Assembly (NCBI RefSeq): GCF_002742635.1
Contig: NZ_PEGF01000002.1
Coordinates: 558,001 to 622,000 of the forward strand
Reading direction: 5' to 3'
From: Caulobacter sp. X
GTDB lineage: Bacteria; Pseudomonadota; Alphaproteobacteria; Caulobacterales; Caulobacteraceae
DNA length: 64,000 nt
Under the pieces are notes generated by a model. It did not search any database. It saw only the letters and a program-made list of their open reading frames with translations, and was not told the DNA's origin. Numbering within the stretch: the first letter of the stretch is position 1; each line of letters starts with the position of its first letter. A program made the position numbers and the translations under genes. This document shows, in pieces, positions 55,581 to 64,000 of this stretch.

Positions 55581-56810
55581 TCAATGCGAAAACGCTGTTA
55601 TTCGGGGCTGCTGCGGCGACGGGTCGCATAGGTGGCCGCGCGCCGCGACGGCGGCGGCGATCACCGTGTCGACGCGGTTGTCGAAACGGTGGGCGGCGGC
55701 CGCCTTGGCCTGCGCCTTGCGGCCCATGCGCCAGGCCGCCTCGGGATCCTCGGCCAGGGCGGCCAGGCGCGCGAGGCCGGCGTCCAGATCGCGCCAGCGG
55801 TAGAGCAGCATGTCCTCGTCCTCGACAAACTGCTCGGCCCACCAGGTCGAGTGATCCGAAGCCACCGCCGCGCCCGCCAGCATCGCCGTCAGCGGCCGCT
55901 CGTGCGAGCCGCGCCCGAAATTGGCGTTGGCGTTCAGGACCACGCGCGCGCGACGCATCAGGGCGGCGGTGTCGGTCAGGCTCATCGCCGACGCCAGGCG
56001 GAAGCTCTTGTGCGCCTCGATCCAGCCTTCGTAGCCCGATCCCACGCAGAACACGGGCAGCCCCGCCTTGCTGGCCGCCTCGAGCAAGCGCAGGCGCCGC
56101 CGCATCCGGACCTCTTCGTGCACCCACGTCGAGTAGCGGCGCAGCTGGACGTAGCGCGGGTCGAGCGGGTCCTGGCCCATGCCGCGCAGAACCTGGTCGA
56201 CCGCCTCGAGGGCCGGCATGAACTCGGCGCTCATCGCGATCTCGAGCGCGTGATCGAACACGCCGCGGATGCCGGCGCCCTCGTCCTTCCAGGGCAGGGG
56301 CTCGACCCCATAGAACGATCCGGCGAAGAGGATCGGAAGCGGCCGCTCGGCGGCGAAGCTCTCGGGGTCCGGATCGGGCTCGACCGGCTCGCCCGCCGCC
56401 GCGTGCGGGCAGAAGCCGACGAAGGCGAAGTGGTCGCCGCCGAACGTCGCGCGCACCGCCTCGACGTGGGAGTGATCCACGGCCAGGAGCGCCGCCTGGC
56501 GAGGCGTCCCTTGCAGCCTGACCAGATGGCTGAACGGATAGTCGACATACTGGATAACGTGCGGCGCGTTGAAGATCTGGCCGATCCCGCGGCCCTGCGC
56601 GTCGCGGTACTCGCCCAGGATGCCGACGGTGTAGACCAGATCCGTTTCGGTTCCCGCCGCGATCGCCATCGCGACGCCCGGATCGCTCTCGGCCATGATG
56701 TCGATGACCTTGGTCGCGTAGCCCCGGCGCCGGAACGCGGCGACCATTTCGTCGATGAACAGCCGGGTCGCGCCGTACTGGGATTGCCCCTGGATGAACA
56801 CCGCACGCAT
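55581..56810 (-). CDS. CgeB-like glycosyltransferase
   Basis: The 409-residue protein has an N-terminal GT-B-like domain ([19 protein letters not shown]) and a C-terminal CgeB/glycosyltransferase family 1-like donor domain ([52 protein letters not shown]). It probably transfers a sugar in the cytoplasm; acceptor unknown. Start ATG 56810 follows GGAG. It is next to a gene remnant. Confidence 0.75.
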   Translation of the reverse strand: MRAVFIQGQSQYGATRLFIDEMVAAFRRRGYATKVIDIMAESDPGVAMAIAAGTETDLVYTVGILGEYRDAQGRGIGQIFNAPHVIQYVDYPFSHLVRLQGTPRQAALLAVDHSHVEAVRATFGGDHFAFVGFCPHAAAGEPVEPDPDPESFAAERPLPILFAGSFYGVEPLPWKDEGAGIRGVFDHALEIAMSAEFMPALEAVDQVLRGMGQDPLDPRYVQLRRYSTWVHEEVRMRRRLRLLEAASKAGLPVFCVGSGYEGWIEAHKSFRLASAMSLTDTAALMRRARVVLNANANFGRGSHERPLTAMLAGAAVASDHSTWWAEQFVEDEDMLLYRWRDLDAGLARLAALAEDPEAAWRMGRKAQAKAAAAHRFDNRVDTVIAAAVAARGHLCDPSPQQPRITAFSH

Positions 56811-56944
56811 CGGCAACGCTCCACTCAACCTGGGATGGACGCTCCGGGTGTTCGGTTAACAGAACCTTTCGCCCGCGCGCGAAGGGTCTTCCAAGGCCAA
56901 GCCCGCCGCCCGGCGGCAGGCCGCCTAGGCGCGCGAGGCCTTGC

Positions 56945-57259
56945 CGCCCGCCGATCGTCGCCCTGGACCACCCCGACCACCTGACGGCCCGGGCGGGCGA
57001 GGTGTTCACGCTCAGCGCCCGGGGCAGCCGCGACCCGGACGGCGACAGCCTGTCGTACCTGTGGCTGAACTATCCGGAGGCGGGCGGCTGGAAGACCCCG
57101 ATCCCGGCGAAGGGCGCCGAGAACATCTACCGCGTCACGTTCCGAGCCCCGCCCGTGACCAAGCCCGAGACGGCGCACTTCGTCGTGGCCGTGACGGACA
57201 AGGGCTCGCCCCCGCCGACGCGGCGCCGGCGGGTGGTGGTGACGATCCTGCCGAGGTAG
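56945..57259 (+). pseudogene. C-terminal remnant of a DUF1593-type protein
   Basis: The frame reads PPIVALDHPDHLTARAGEV, then FTLSARGSRDPDGDSLSYLW, LNYPEAGG and ends FVVAVTDKGSPPPTRRRRVVV and a stop. This matches the C-terminal Ig-like part (SxDPDGDxLxYxW) of DUF1593 secreted sugar-related proteins, normally about 450-500 residues. No catalytic part, signal peptide or proper start precedes it; upstream sequence runs into the leader of the opposite glycosyltransferase. It appears to be a deletion remnant. Confidence 0.62.
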
Positions 57260-57308
57260 GGGCGAGCCTGTCCCCTCTCCCTTGGGAGAGGGTTTTCGCG
57301 CGGCGGCC

Positions 57309-58373
57309 CTAGCGCGCCAGCAGCGCCGCCAGGTCCTTCTTCCAGAACGCCGCCGCCGTATGGGTGCCGTGGCCGCGGGTTTCGGTCGAGGCGGGGATCA
57401 GGACGAAGCGGGCCTTGGGCATGCGCTTGACCAGCTGTTCGGCCAGGCCCAGCTCCGGCGGATTGATGAAGTCGTCGGCCGAGTTCACCCAGAGCACCGG
57501 GACGGTGATCTTCTCCAGGCCCGGCGAGGGATCATAGTTGCGCGAGGCGTCCAGGTAGTAGAGCGCGTCATTGGCCTCGAACGCGCCGATGCGGGCGTTG
57601 AACATCTGCTCGACGGCCTTGTCGGCGGCCTCGCGGGTCGGGTAGCGCGCCTGCAGGGCCAGCGGATTGCCGCCGGCCAGGATCAGCAGGTCGGTGGCGG
57701 TTCGCGCGCCGGCCGCCGGCTGGGTCTTGTAGTCTCCGCCGTTCCAGGCCGGGTCGGCGCGGATCGCGTCGATGGCCATCTTGCGCCACATGCGGTTGCG
57801 GCCGGCCAGGGCCACGGCGTTGCAGGCGAACGGGGCCAGGCGCTCGGCGAAGCCAGGATAGGTCTCGCCCCAGACGAAGGCGTGCATGCAGCCCATCGAC
57901 GTGCCGAGGATCAGCTTCAGCCGCGTGACGCCCAGGCCCTCGGTCAGCCGGCGATGCTGCAGGGCGACCATGTCGTCGTAGTCGTAGCGCGGGAAGGCCA
58001 TGCGCAGCCCGTCGCTGGGCTTGGACGAGCCGCCATGGCCGATGTTGTCGGGCATGATCACGTAGGTCTTGGCCAGATCCAGCGGCTGGCCCGGCCCGAA
58101 CAGCTCGTCGGCGAACAGCGGCGACAGGAAGTTCTTCCCCGAGCCGCCGGTGCCGTGCAGCAGCATGACCGCGTTGTCGATCTGGCCCTTGGCGTCGCGA
58201 TGGGGCGTTCCCAGCGTCGAATAGTGCATCCGCGCCTCCGCCAGGCGCTCGCCGGACTTGAAGGCTACGTCCTTGAAGGTGACGTCGCCCTCCTTGATCG
58301 GCCAGTCGGCGGCCTGGGTCGCGGGAGCGACGGCGAGGGTCAGGGCCAGGGCGGCCAGCAGCGCTTTGATCAT
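57309..58373 (-). CDS. exported MetX-like alpha/beta-hydrolase
   Basis: The 354-residue protein has a signal peptide (MIKALLAALALTLAVAPATQA) and an alpha/beta-hydrolase fold close to homoserine O-acetyltransferases: LHGTGGSGKNF, MPDNIGHGGSSKP, nucleophile S159 in GTSMGCMHAF, LWVNSADDFINPPE and a late His (ETRGHGTH). The export signal and lack of methionine genes argue against a true MetX. Probably an esterase or amidase. Confidence 0.85.
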   Translation of the reverse strand: MIKALLAALALTLAVAPATQAADWPIKEGDVTFKDVAFKSGERLAEARMHYSTLGTPHRDAKGQIDNAVMLLHGTGGSGKNFLSPLFADELFGPGQPLDLAKTYVIMPDNIGHGGSSKPSDGLRMAFPRYDYDDMVALQHRRLTEGLGVTRLKLILGTSMGCMHAFVWGETYPGFAERLAPFACNAVALAGRNRMWRKMAIDAIRADPAWNGGDYKTQPAAGARTATDLLILAGGNPLALQARYPTREAADKAVEQMFNARIGAFEANDALYYLDASRNYDPSPGLEKITVPVLWVNSADDFINPPELGLAEQLVKRMPKARFVLIPASTETRGHGTHTAAAFWKKDLAALLAR

Positions 58374-58414
58374 GGACCGACGGTAGGCGACGGCGGCGCT
58401 TGGTCAAGCCGCGC

Positions 58415-59194
58415 CTACTGCCCGGCCTTCTTCTTCAGCTCCAGGTACTTCCGGGCCCGGTCCTCGACGTCCTGCTTCTTGCGGATCTGGTTGACCACAT
58501 CCTTCCGTTCGCGGCCCAGGCCGTCCTGCTCGGCGCCGAGGACGAAGGGGATCTCCTTCATCGTGCCCGGCTGGTCCTTGCTGCGGTGGTCGACGCCGGG
58601 CGCCATCGGGCCGTTGACATAGTCGTTGTACAGGCGCTGGGCCTCGCCCTGGGTCTCGAGCGCCTGGCGCTTGGCCGCGTCCATGCCGTCCAGCGGACCG
58701 CCCTTGGCCTTGGCGGCGCCGAAGCGCTCTTCGCATTTCTCCCGCTCGCGGCGATTGAGGCCGACGGCGTCGGCGCTGACGCAGCCGGTCGCGCTGCCGC
58801 GCAGGGCCGTGCGCAGGTCGCCGGCGCCGTCGCCCGGCAAGGGCGCGGGACGGATGGCGGTGCCGGGCTTGGCGATTCCCGCGGCGGGGACCTCCAGCGT
58901 CGGGACGCCGGCGGGCGCGGGCCGCGCGGGCTGGCGCACCTGGAACGGCAGGACCGGGGAGGGGGCGGCCGTCGCCTGGGGCGAGGCGGCGGGGCGGGGC
59001 CGGGGCTGCTCCTGCCGTTCGGGGCGGATCAGGTCGACCTGCACGGTCGGCAGGTCGTCGGCGATCAGCGCCTCCAGCAGCGGCGGGACCGGCAGGGCCA
59101 GCCAGGCCAGCAGCAGGACGTGCAGCAGCAGCGAGCCGGCCAGGATCGCCGCCTTTTGCCCGTCCCCTCGGCGCCTGCCCGCTGTCCTGATCAT
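58415..59194 (-). CDS. TonB-like or proline-rich single-pass membrane protein
   Basis: The 259-residue protein has one membrane helix near the N-terminus (about residues 15-45), a proline-rich linker (RPERQEQPRPRPAASP), and a C-terminal region with two cysteines (TGCVS, REKCEER) and a charged helical end. The organisation recalls TonB-like periplasm-spanning proteins, but no TonB box-binding domain is recognised. Start MIRTAGRRR chosen by the signal-anchor position. Confidence 0.68.
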   Translation of the reverse strand: MIRTAGRRRGDGQKAAILAGSLLLHVLLLAWLALPVPPLLEALIADDLPTVQVDLIRPERQEQPRPRPAASPQATAAPSPVLPFQVRQPARPAPAGVPTLEVPAAGIAKPGTAIRPAPLPGDGAGDLRTALRGSATGCVSADAVGLNRREREKCEERFGAAKAKGGPLDGMDAAKRQALETQGEAQRLYNDYVNGPMAPGVDHRSKDQPGTMKEIPFVLGAEQDGLGRERKDVVNQIRKKQDVEDRARKYLELKKKAGQ

Positions 59195-59221
59195 GACGCC
59201 GCTCGCCAAACGCCCTTCCCC

Positions 59222-59262
59222 AAAGCCTTTCCCAAAGGCCTTTCCCAAAGGCCTTTCCAAGC
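59222..59262. repeat. short tandem repeat CCCAAAGGCCTTT
   Basis: About three copies of a 13-base unit (CCCAAAGGCCTTT, with variants) lie just upstream of the proline-rich protein gene, in the divergent region with the rpsL operon. Confidence 0.7.
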
Positions 59263-59369
59263 CCGCCCGTCTCCCCCACATGGATAGGGCGTCGGCCGAA
59301 ACAAGCCGCTCTCGCTCAGGGCGAGGCTGCACAGCCTGGAGTGGCGAAATCTTGACCGTAGCGCCAGCG

Positions 59370-59385
59370 TTAAGAGGGCGTTAAC
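59370..59385 (+). promoter_or_regulatory. perfect CtrA consensus box upstream of rpsL
   Basis: TTAA-GAGGGCG-TTAAC is an exact match to the CtrA box TTAA-N7-TTAAC. It ends 18 bases before the -35 element of the rpsL promoter. It also lies about 175 bases from the start of the divergent proline-rich gene, so either gene may be the target. Confidence 0.6.
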
Positions 59386-59403
59386 CGGCGCGGGAACAGG
59401 CGA

Positions 59404-59432
59404 TTGACGTAAGGCTCCTTCGCGAGTAAATA
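59404..59432 (+). promoter_or_regulatory. rpsL operon promoter
   Basis: TTGACG (59404-59409) and TAAATA (59427-59432) are separated by 17 bases. This leaves a leader of about 215 bases before rpsL. The TTGACG form matches Caulobacter -35 elements. Confidence 0.75.
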
Positions 59433-59655
59433 CCGCGCTCTTTTTCGAGGCGGTCGTTCGCGTCCGTCCTGATGAGCCTACGTTCCTCCAGGGCTTTTGT
59501 CCGAGAGGAGCTTGACCCGCCGGTATGCATCCCGCGTCCCGGCGAGTTTCGTGTTTATCGGGTCTCCTTGCGGAGCCTTGAACCAAGAACAACAAAGACA
59601 AGGACCTGAAGCGCCTCGGCCGAAAGGCACACGCTTCCATCAGAGCAGAGACTTA

Positions 59656-60027
59656 ATGCCTACCATTAACCAGCTCATCCGTAAGCCGCGCTCCCCGAAG
59701 CCGGTCCGGAACAAGGTGCCCGCCCTGAAGGGCTGCCCGCAGCGTCGCGGCGTTTGCACCCGCGTTTACACCACGACCCCGAAGAAGCCGAACTCGGCTC
59801 TGCGTAAGGTCGCCAAGGTCCGTCTGACCACCGGCATCGAAGCCGTGTGCTACATTCCGGGCGAAGGCCACAACCTGCAGGAGCACTCGGTGGTGCTCAT
59901 CCGCGGCGGCCGCGTCAAGGACTTGCCCGGCGTCCGTTATCACATCCTGCGCGGCGTCCTCGACACCCAAGGGGTCAAGGATCGTAAGCAGCGTCGTTCG
60001 CTCTACGGCGCCAAGCGTCCGAAGTAA
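59656..60027 (+). CDS. rpsL: 30S ribosomal protein S12
   Basis: S12 lies at the decoding centre. The 123-residue protein has [14 protein letters not shown] and [14 protein letters not shown], with the Lys residues at the classical streptomycin positions unchanged. A frame open upstream to 59497 is spurious. It begins the str operon; rpsG follows 12 bases on. Confidence 0.98.
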   Translation: MPTINQLIRKPRSPKPVRNKVPALKGCPQRRGVCTRVYTTTPKKPNSALRKVAKVRLTTGIEAVCYIPGEGHNLQEHSVVLIRGGRVKDLPGVRYHILRGVLDTQGVKDRKQRRSLYGAKRPK

Positions 60028-60513
<486 letters not shown>

Positions 60514-60539
60514 GCTTTTCGCTCCCAGCACTCTTTCAG

Positions 60540-60570
60540 GCGCGGGCGGTTTGAGATAAACCGCCCGCGC
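60540..60570 (+). terminator. strong hairpin between rpsG and fusA
   Basis: GCGCGGGCGGTTT, GAGAT, AAACCGCCCGCGC is a perfect 13-bp stem. There is no T run, so it is more likely an attenuator or mRNA-processing/stability hairpin than a full terminator. Confidence 0.55.
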
Positions 60571-60629
60571 CGCACGTTTAATCCCGGTCGTGTCCGTCCA
60601 GGGCCGTCCCGTTTCGCAGAGCGATCGCT

Positions 60630-62708
60630 ATGCCCCGCACGCATAAAATCGAAGACTACCGCAACTTCGGCATCATGGCGCACATCGACGCCGGTAAGAC
60701 GACCACGACCGAGCGGATCCTGTATTACACCGGTAAGTCGCACAAGATCGGCGAAGTCCACGACGGCGCCGCGACCATGGACTGGATGGAGCAGGAGCAA
60801 GAGCGCGGCATCACGATCACGTCGGCCGCGACGACCGCCTTCTGGAACGGCAAGCGCCTGAACATCATCGACACCCCCGGGCACGTCGACTTCACCATCG
60901 AAGTGGAACGCTCGCTGCGCGTTCTCGACGGCGCCGTGACGGTGCTGGACGGCAACGCCGGCGTCGAGCCGCAGACCGAGACCGTCTGGCGTCAGGCCGA
61001 CAAGTACAAGGTTCCGCGGATCGTGTTCGTCAACAAGATGGACAAGATCGGCGCCGACTTCGACAAGTCGGTCGAGTCGATCCGCGACCGTCTGGGCGCC
61101 AAGGCCGTGCCGATCCAATTCCCGATCGGCGCCGAGTCGTCGCTGAAGGGCCTGGTGGACCTGGTCCGCATGAAGGCCGTGGTCTGGGACAACGACGGCC
61201 TGGGCGCGTCCTACAAGGACGAAGAGATCCCGGCCGACCTGATGGACAAGGCCCTCGAGGCCCGCAACTACCTGATCGAGAACGCCGTCGAGCTCGACGA
61301 CGAGGCCATGGAAGCCTATCTGGGCGGCGAAGAGCCCTCGGAAGAAACGATCAAGAAGTGCATCCGTAAGGCCGTTCTGACCGGCGCCTTCTATCCGATC
61401 CTCTGCGGCTCGGCCTTCAAGAACAAGGGCGTCCAGCCCCTGCTCGACGCCGTCGTCGACTACCTGCCCTCGCCGGTGGACATCCCGCCGACCAAGGGCA
61501 TCGACTTCAAGACCGAAGCCGAAGTCGAGCGTAAGGCCTCGGACGACGAACCGCTGTCGGTCCTGGCGTTCAAGATCATGGACGACCCCTTCGTCGGTTC
61601 GCTGACCTTCTGCCGCATCTACTCGGGCAAGCTGGAAACCGGCATGTCCCTGATGAACTCGACCCGCGACAAGCGCGAGCGCGTCGGCCGCATGCTGCTG
61701 ATGCACTCGAACAACCGCGAAGACATCAAGGAAGCCTACGCCGGCGACATCGTCGCCCTGGCCGGCCTGAAGGAAACCCGCACGGGCGACACCCTGTGCG
61801 ATCCGCTGAAGTCGCCGGTCATCCTGGAGCGCATGGAGTTCCCGGCCCCGGTTATCGAAATCGCCGTCGAGCCCAAGTCGAAGGCCGACCAGGAAAAGCT
61901 GGGCGTCGCCCTGCAGAAGCTGGCCGCTGAAGACCCCTCCTTCACCGTCTCGACCGACCACGAGTCGGGCCAGACGATCCTGAAGGGCATGGGCGAACTG
62001 CACCTCGACATCAAGATCGACATCCTGAAGCGCACCTACAAGGTCGAAGCCAACATCGGCGCGCCGCAGGTGGCCTACCGCGAGAGCCTCTCGAAGAAGG
62101 CCGAGATCGACTACACCCACAAGAAGCAGACCGGCGGTACGGGCCAGTTCGCCCGTGTCAAGCTGGTGTTCGAGCCGGGCGAGCCGGGTTCGGGCTTCGT
62201 GTTCGAGTCGGCCATCGTCGGCGGCGCGGTTCCGAAGGAATACGTCCCGGGCGTCGTGAAGGGCCTGGAATCGGTGAAGGACAACGGTCTGCTGGCCGGC
62301 TTCCCGGTCATCGACTTCAAGGCCACCCTGATCGACGGCGCCTTCCACGACGTCGACTCGTCGGTCCTGGCCTTCGAAATCGCCTCGCGCGCCGCCTTCA
62401 AGGAACTGCGTGAAAAGGGCGCCCCGAAGCTCCTCGAGCCGATCATGGCCGTGGAAGTCGTGACGCCGGAAGAATACCTGGGCTCGGTCATCGGCGACCT
62501 GAACAGCCGCCGTGGCATGATCCAGGGCCAGGACATGCGTGGCAACGCCACGGTGGTGAACGCCTTCGTGCCGCTCGCCAACATGTTCGGCTACGTGAAC
62601 ACCCTGCGTGGCATGTCGCAAGGCCGCGCCCAGTTCACGATGCAATACGATCACTACGAGCAAGTGCCGCAGCACGTCGCCGACGAAGTGATCAAGAAGT
62701 ACGCCTAA
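60630..62708 (+). CDS. fusA: elongation factor G
   Basis: EF-G is the GTPase that drives translocation and, with RRF, ribosome recycling. The 692-residue protein has the P-loop [15 protein letters not shown], the switch [20 protein letters not shown] (NKxD) and domains II-V ([14 protein letters not shown] near the end). It is part of the str operon. Confidence 0.98.
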   Translation: MPRTHKIEDYRNFGIMAHIDAGKTTTTERILYYTGKSHKIGEVHDGAATMDWMEQEQERGITITSAATTAFWNGKRLNIIDTPGHVDFTIEVERSLRVLDGAVTVLDGNAGVEPQTETVWRQADKYKVPRIVFVNKMDKIGADFDKSVESIRDRLGAKAVPIQFPIGAESSLKGLVDLVRMKAVVWDNDGLGASYKDEEIPADLMDKALEARNYLIENAVELDDEAMEAYLGGEEPSEETIKKCIRKAVLTGAFYPILCGSAFKNKGVQPLLDAVVDYLPSPVDIPPTKGIDFKTEAEVERKASDDEPLSVLAFKIMDDPFVGSLTFCRIYSGKLETGMSLMNSTRDKRERVGRMLLMHSNNREDIKEAYAGDIVALAGLKETRTGDTLCDPLKSPVILERMEFPAPVIEIAVEPKSKADQEKLGVALQKLAAEDPSFTVSTDHESGQTILKGMGELHLDIKIDILKRTYKVEANIGAPQVAYRESLSKKAEIDYTHKKQTGGTGQFARVKLVFEPGEPGSGFVFESAIVGGAVPKEYVPGVVKGLESVKDNGLLAGFPVIDFKATLIDGAFHDVDSSVLAFEIASRAAFKELREKGAPKLLEPIMAVEVVTPEEYLGSVIGDLNSRRGMIQGQDMRGNATVVNAFVPLANMFGYVNTLRGMSQGRAQFTMQYDHYEQVPQHVADEVIKKYA

Positions 62709-62829
62709 GCCTTTTCCTTCGGGAAAAGCCTAGACGCGGATGGGAGGGGCCTCCTCGGAGACCCCTCCAGCCCACCCCAGAAGTAGTCCAATCAACTGAA
62801 GGCCCCTCTGGGGTCCTGGAGCTAAGAAG
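62709..62829 (+). other. fusA-tuf intergenic region
   Basis: The 121 bases hold a small AAGCCTTTTCC/GGAAAAGCC-type hairpin (about 62708-62731) and GGAGGGG/CCCCTCC inverted arms (about 62742-62767), neither with a T tract. Read-through to tuf is likely, possibly with an added promoter. Confidence 0.5.

Positions 62830-64000
<1,171 letters not shown>

Noticed and set aside
57309..58373. metX (homoserine O-acetyltransferase)
   Set aside because: The protein carries a signal peptide and no methionine gene is nearby, so a biosynthetic role in the cytoplasm is unlikely.

Overview
The window is high-GC (roughly two-thirds G+C by eye) alphaproteobacterial chromosome, most likely Caulobacter or a close relative such as Phenylobacterium. 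The signs are an imuA-imuB-dnaE2 mutasome behind an alphaproteobacterial LexA box (GAAC-N7-GAAC), CtrA-type TTAA-N7-TTAAC sites, promoters like Caulobacter housekeeping ones (TTGnnn with GCTAAAT), and paired palindromic intergenic repeats, some carrying GANTC (CcrM-type) sites. No IS element, prophage, CRISPR array or rRNA operon was found. tuf is cut by the right edge.

Layout: 0.1-6 kb holds a hybrid histidine kinase, two small unknown genes (one behind candidate CtrA half-sites) and the serine operon serC-serA. 6-12 kb holds a VanZ-like protein and the SOS mutagenesis cassette imuA-imuB-dnaE2. 12-30 kb is mixed metabolism and envelope: a secreted HEYAHH metallopeptidase-like TPR protein, an acyl-CoA synthetase, a second hybrid kinase, a serine beta-lactamase-fold protein, a kinase/ATPase fusion next to a TetR regulator, ilvD divergent from a LysR gene, a membrane-bound nucleotide-sugar dehydratase, moeA, fpr and a lipoprotein. 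30-51 kb carries tRNA-Trp, secE, nusG, rplK, rplA, rplJ, rplL, rpoB and rpoC. Unrelated genes split this core cluster three times: after nusG (Baeyer-Villiger-type monooxygenase, small proteins, DUF559, a repeat-dense stretch), after rplA (a flavoprotein and an alpha/beta-hydrolase fused to a HIT domain) and after rplL (three small or secreted proteins). 51-59 kb holds an SDR/LysR pair, a chemoreceptor, a glycosyltransferase, a gene remnant, a MetX-like hydrolase and a proline-rich membrane protein. 59.6 kb to the end is the str operon: rpsL, rpsG, fusA and partial tuf.

The points most worth a second look are: (i) a perfect CtrA consensus site just upstream of the rpsL promoter; (ii) a 14-bp perfect hairpin holding the dnaE2 ribosome binding site; (iii) a secreted hydrolase-HIT fusion with no usable internal start for the HIT part; (iv) REPIN-like inverted repeat doublets recurring in intergenic gaps, including inside the ribosomal and RNA polymerase cluster; (v) a 145-bp inverted repeat between nusG and rplK; (vi) a G-quadruplex-type G tract between serC and serA; (vii) a BVMO-type enzyme with the fingerprint histidine changed to valine, behind a perfect 16-bp palindrome. 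No convincing new multi-gene system was found. The novelty here is in regulation, repeats and protein architecture.
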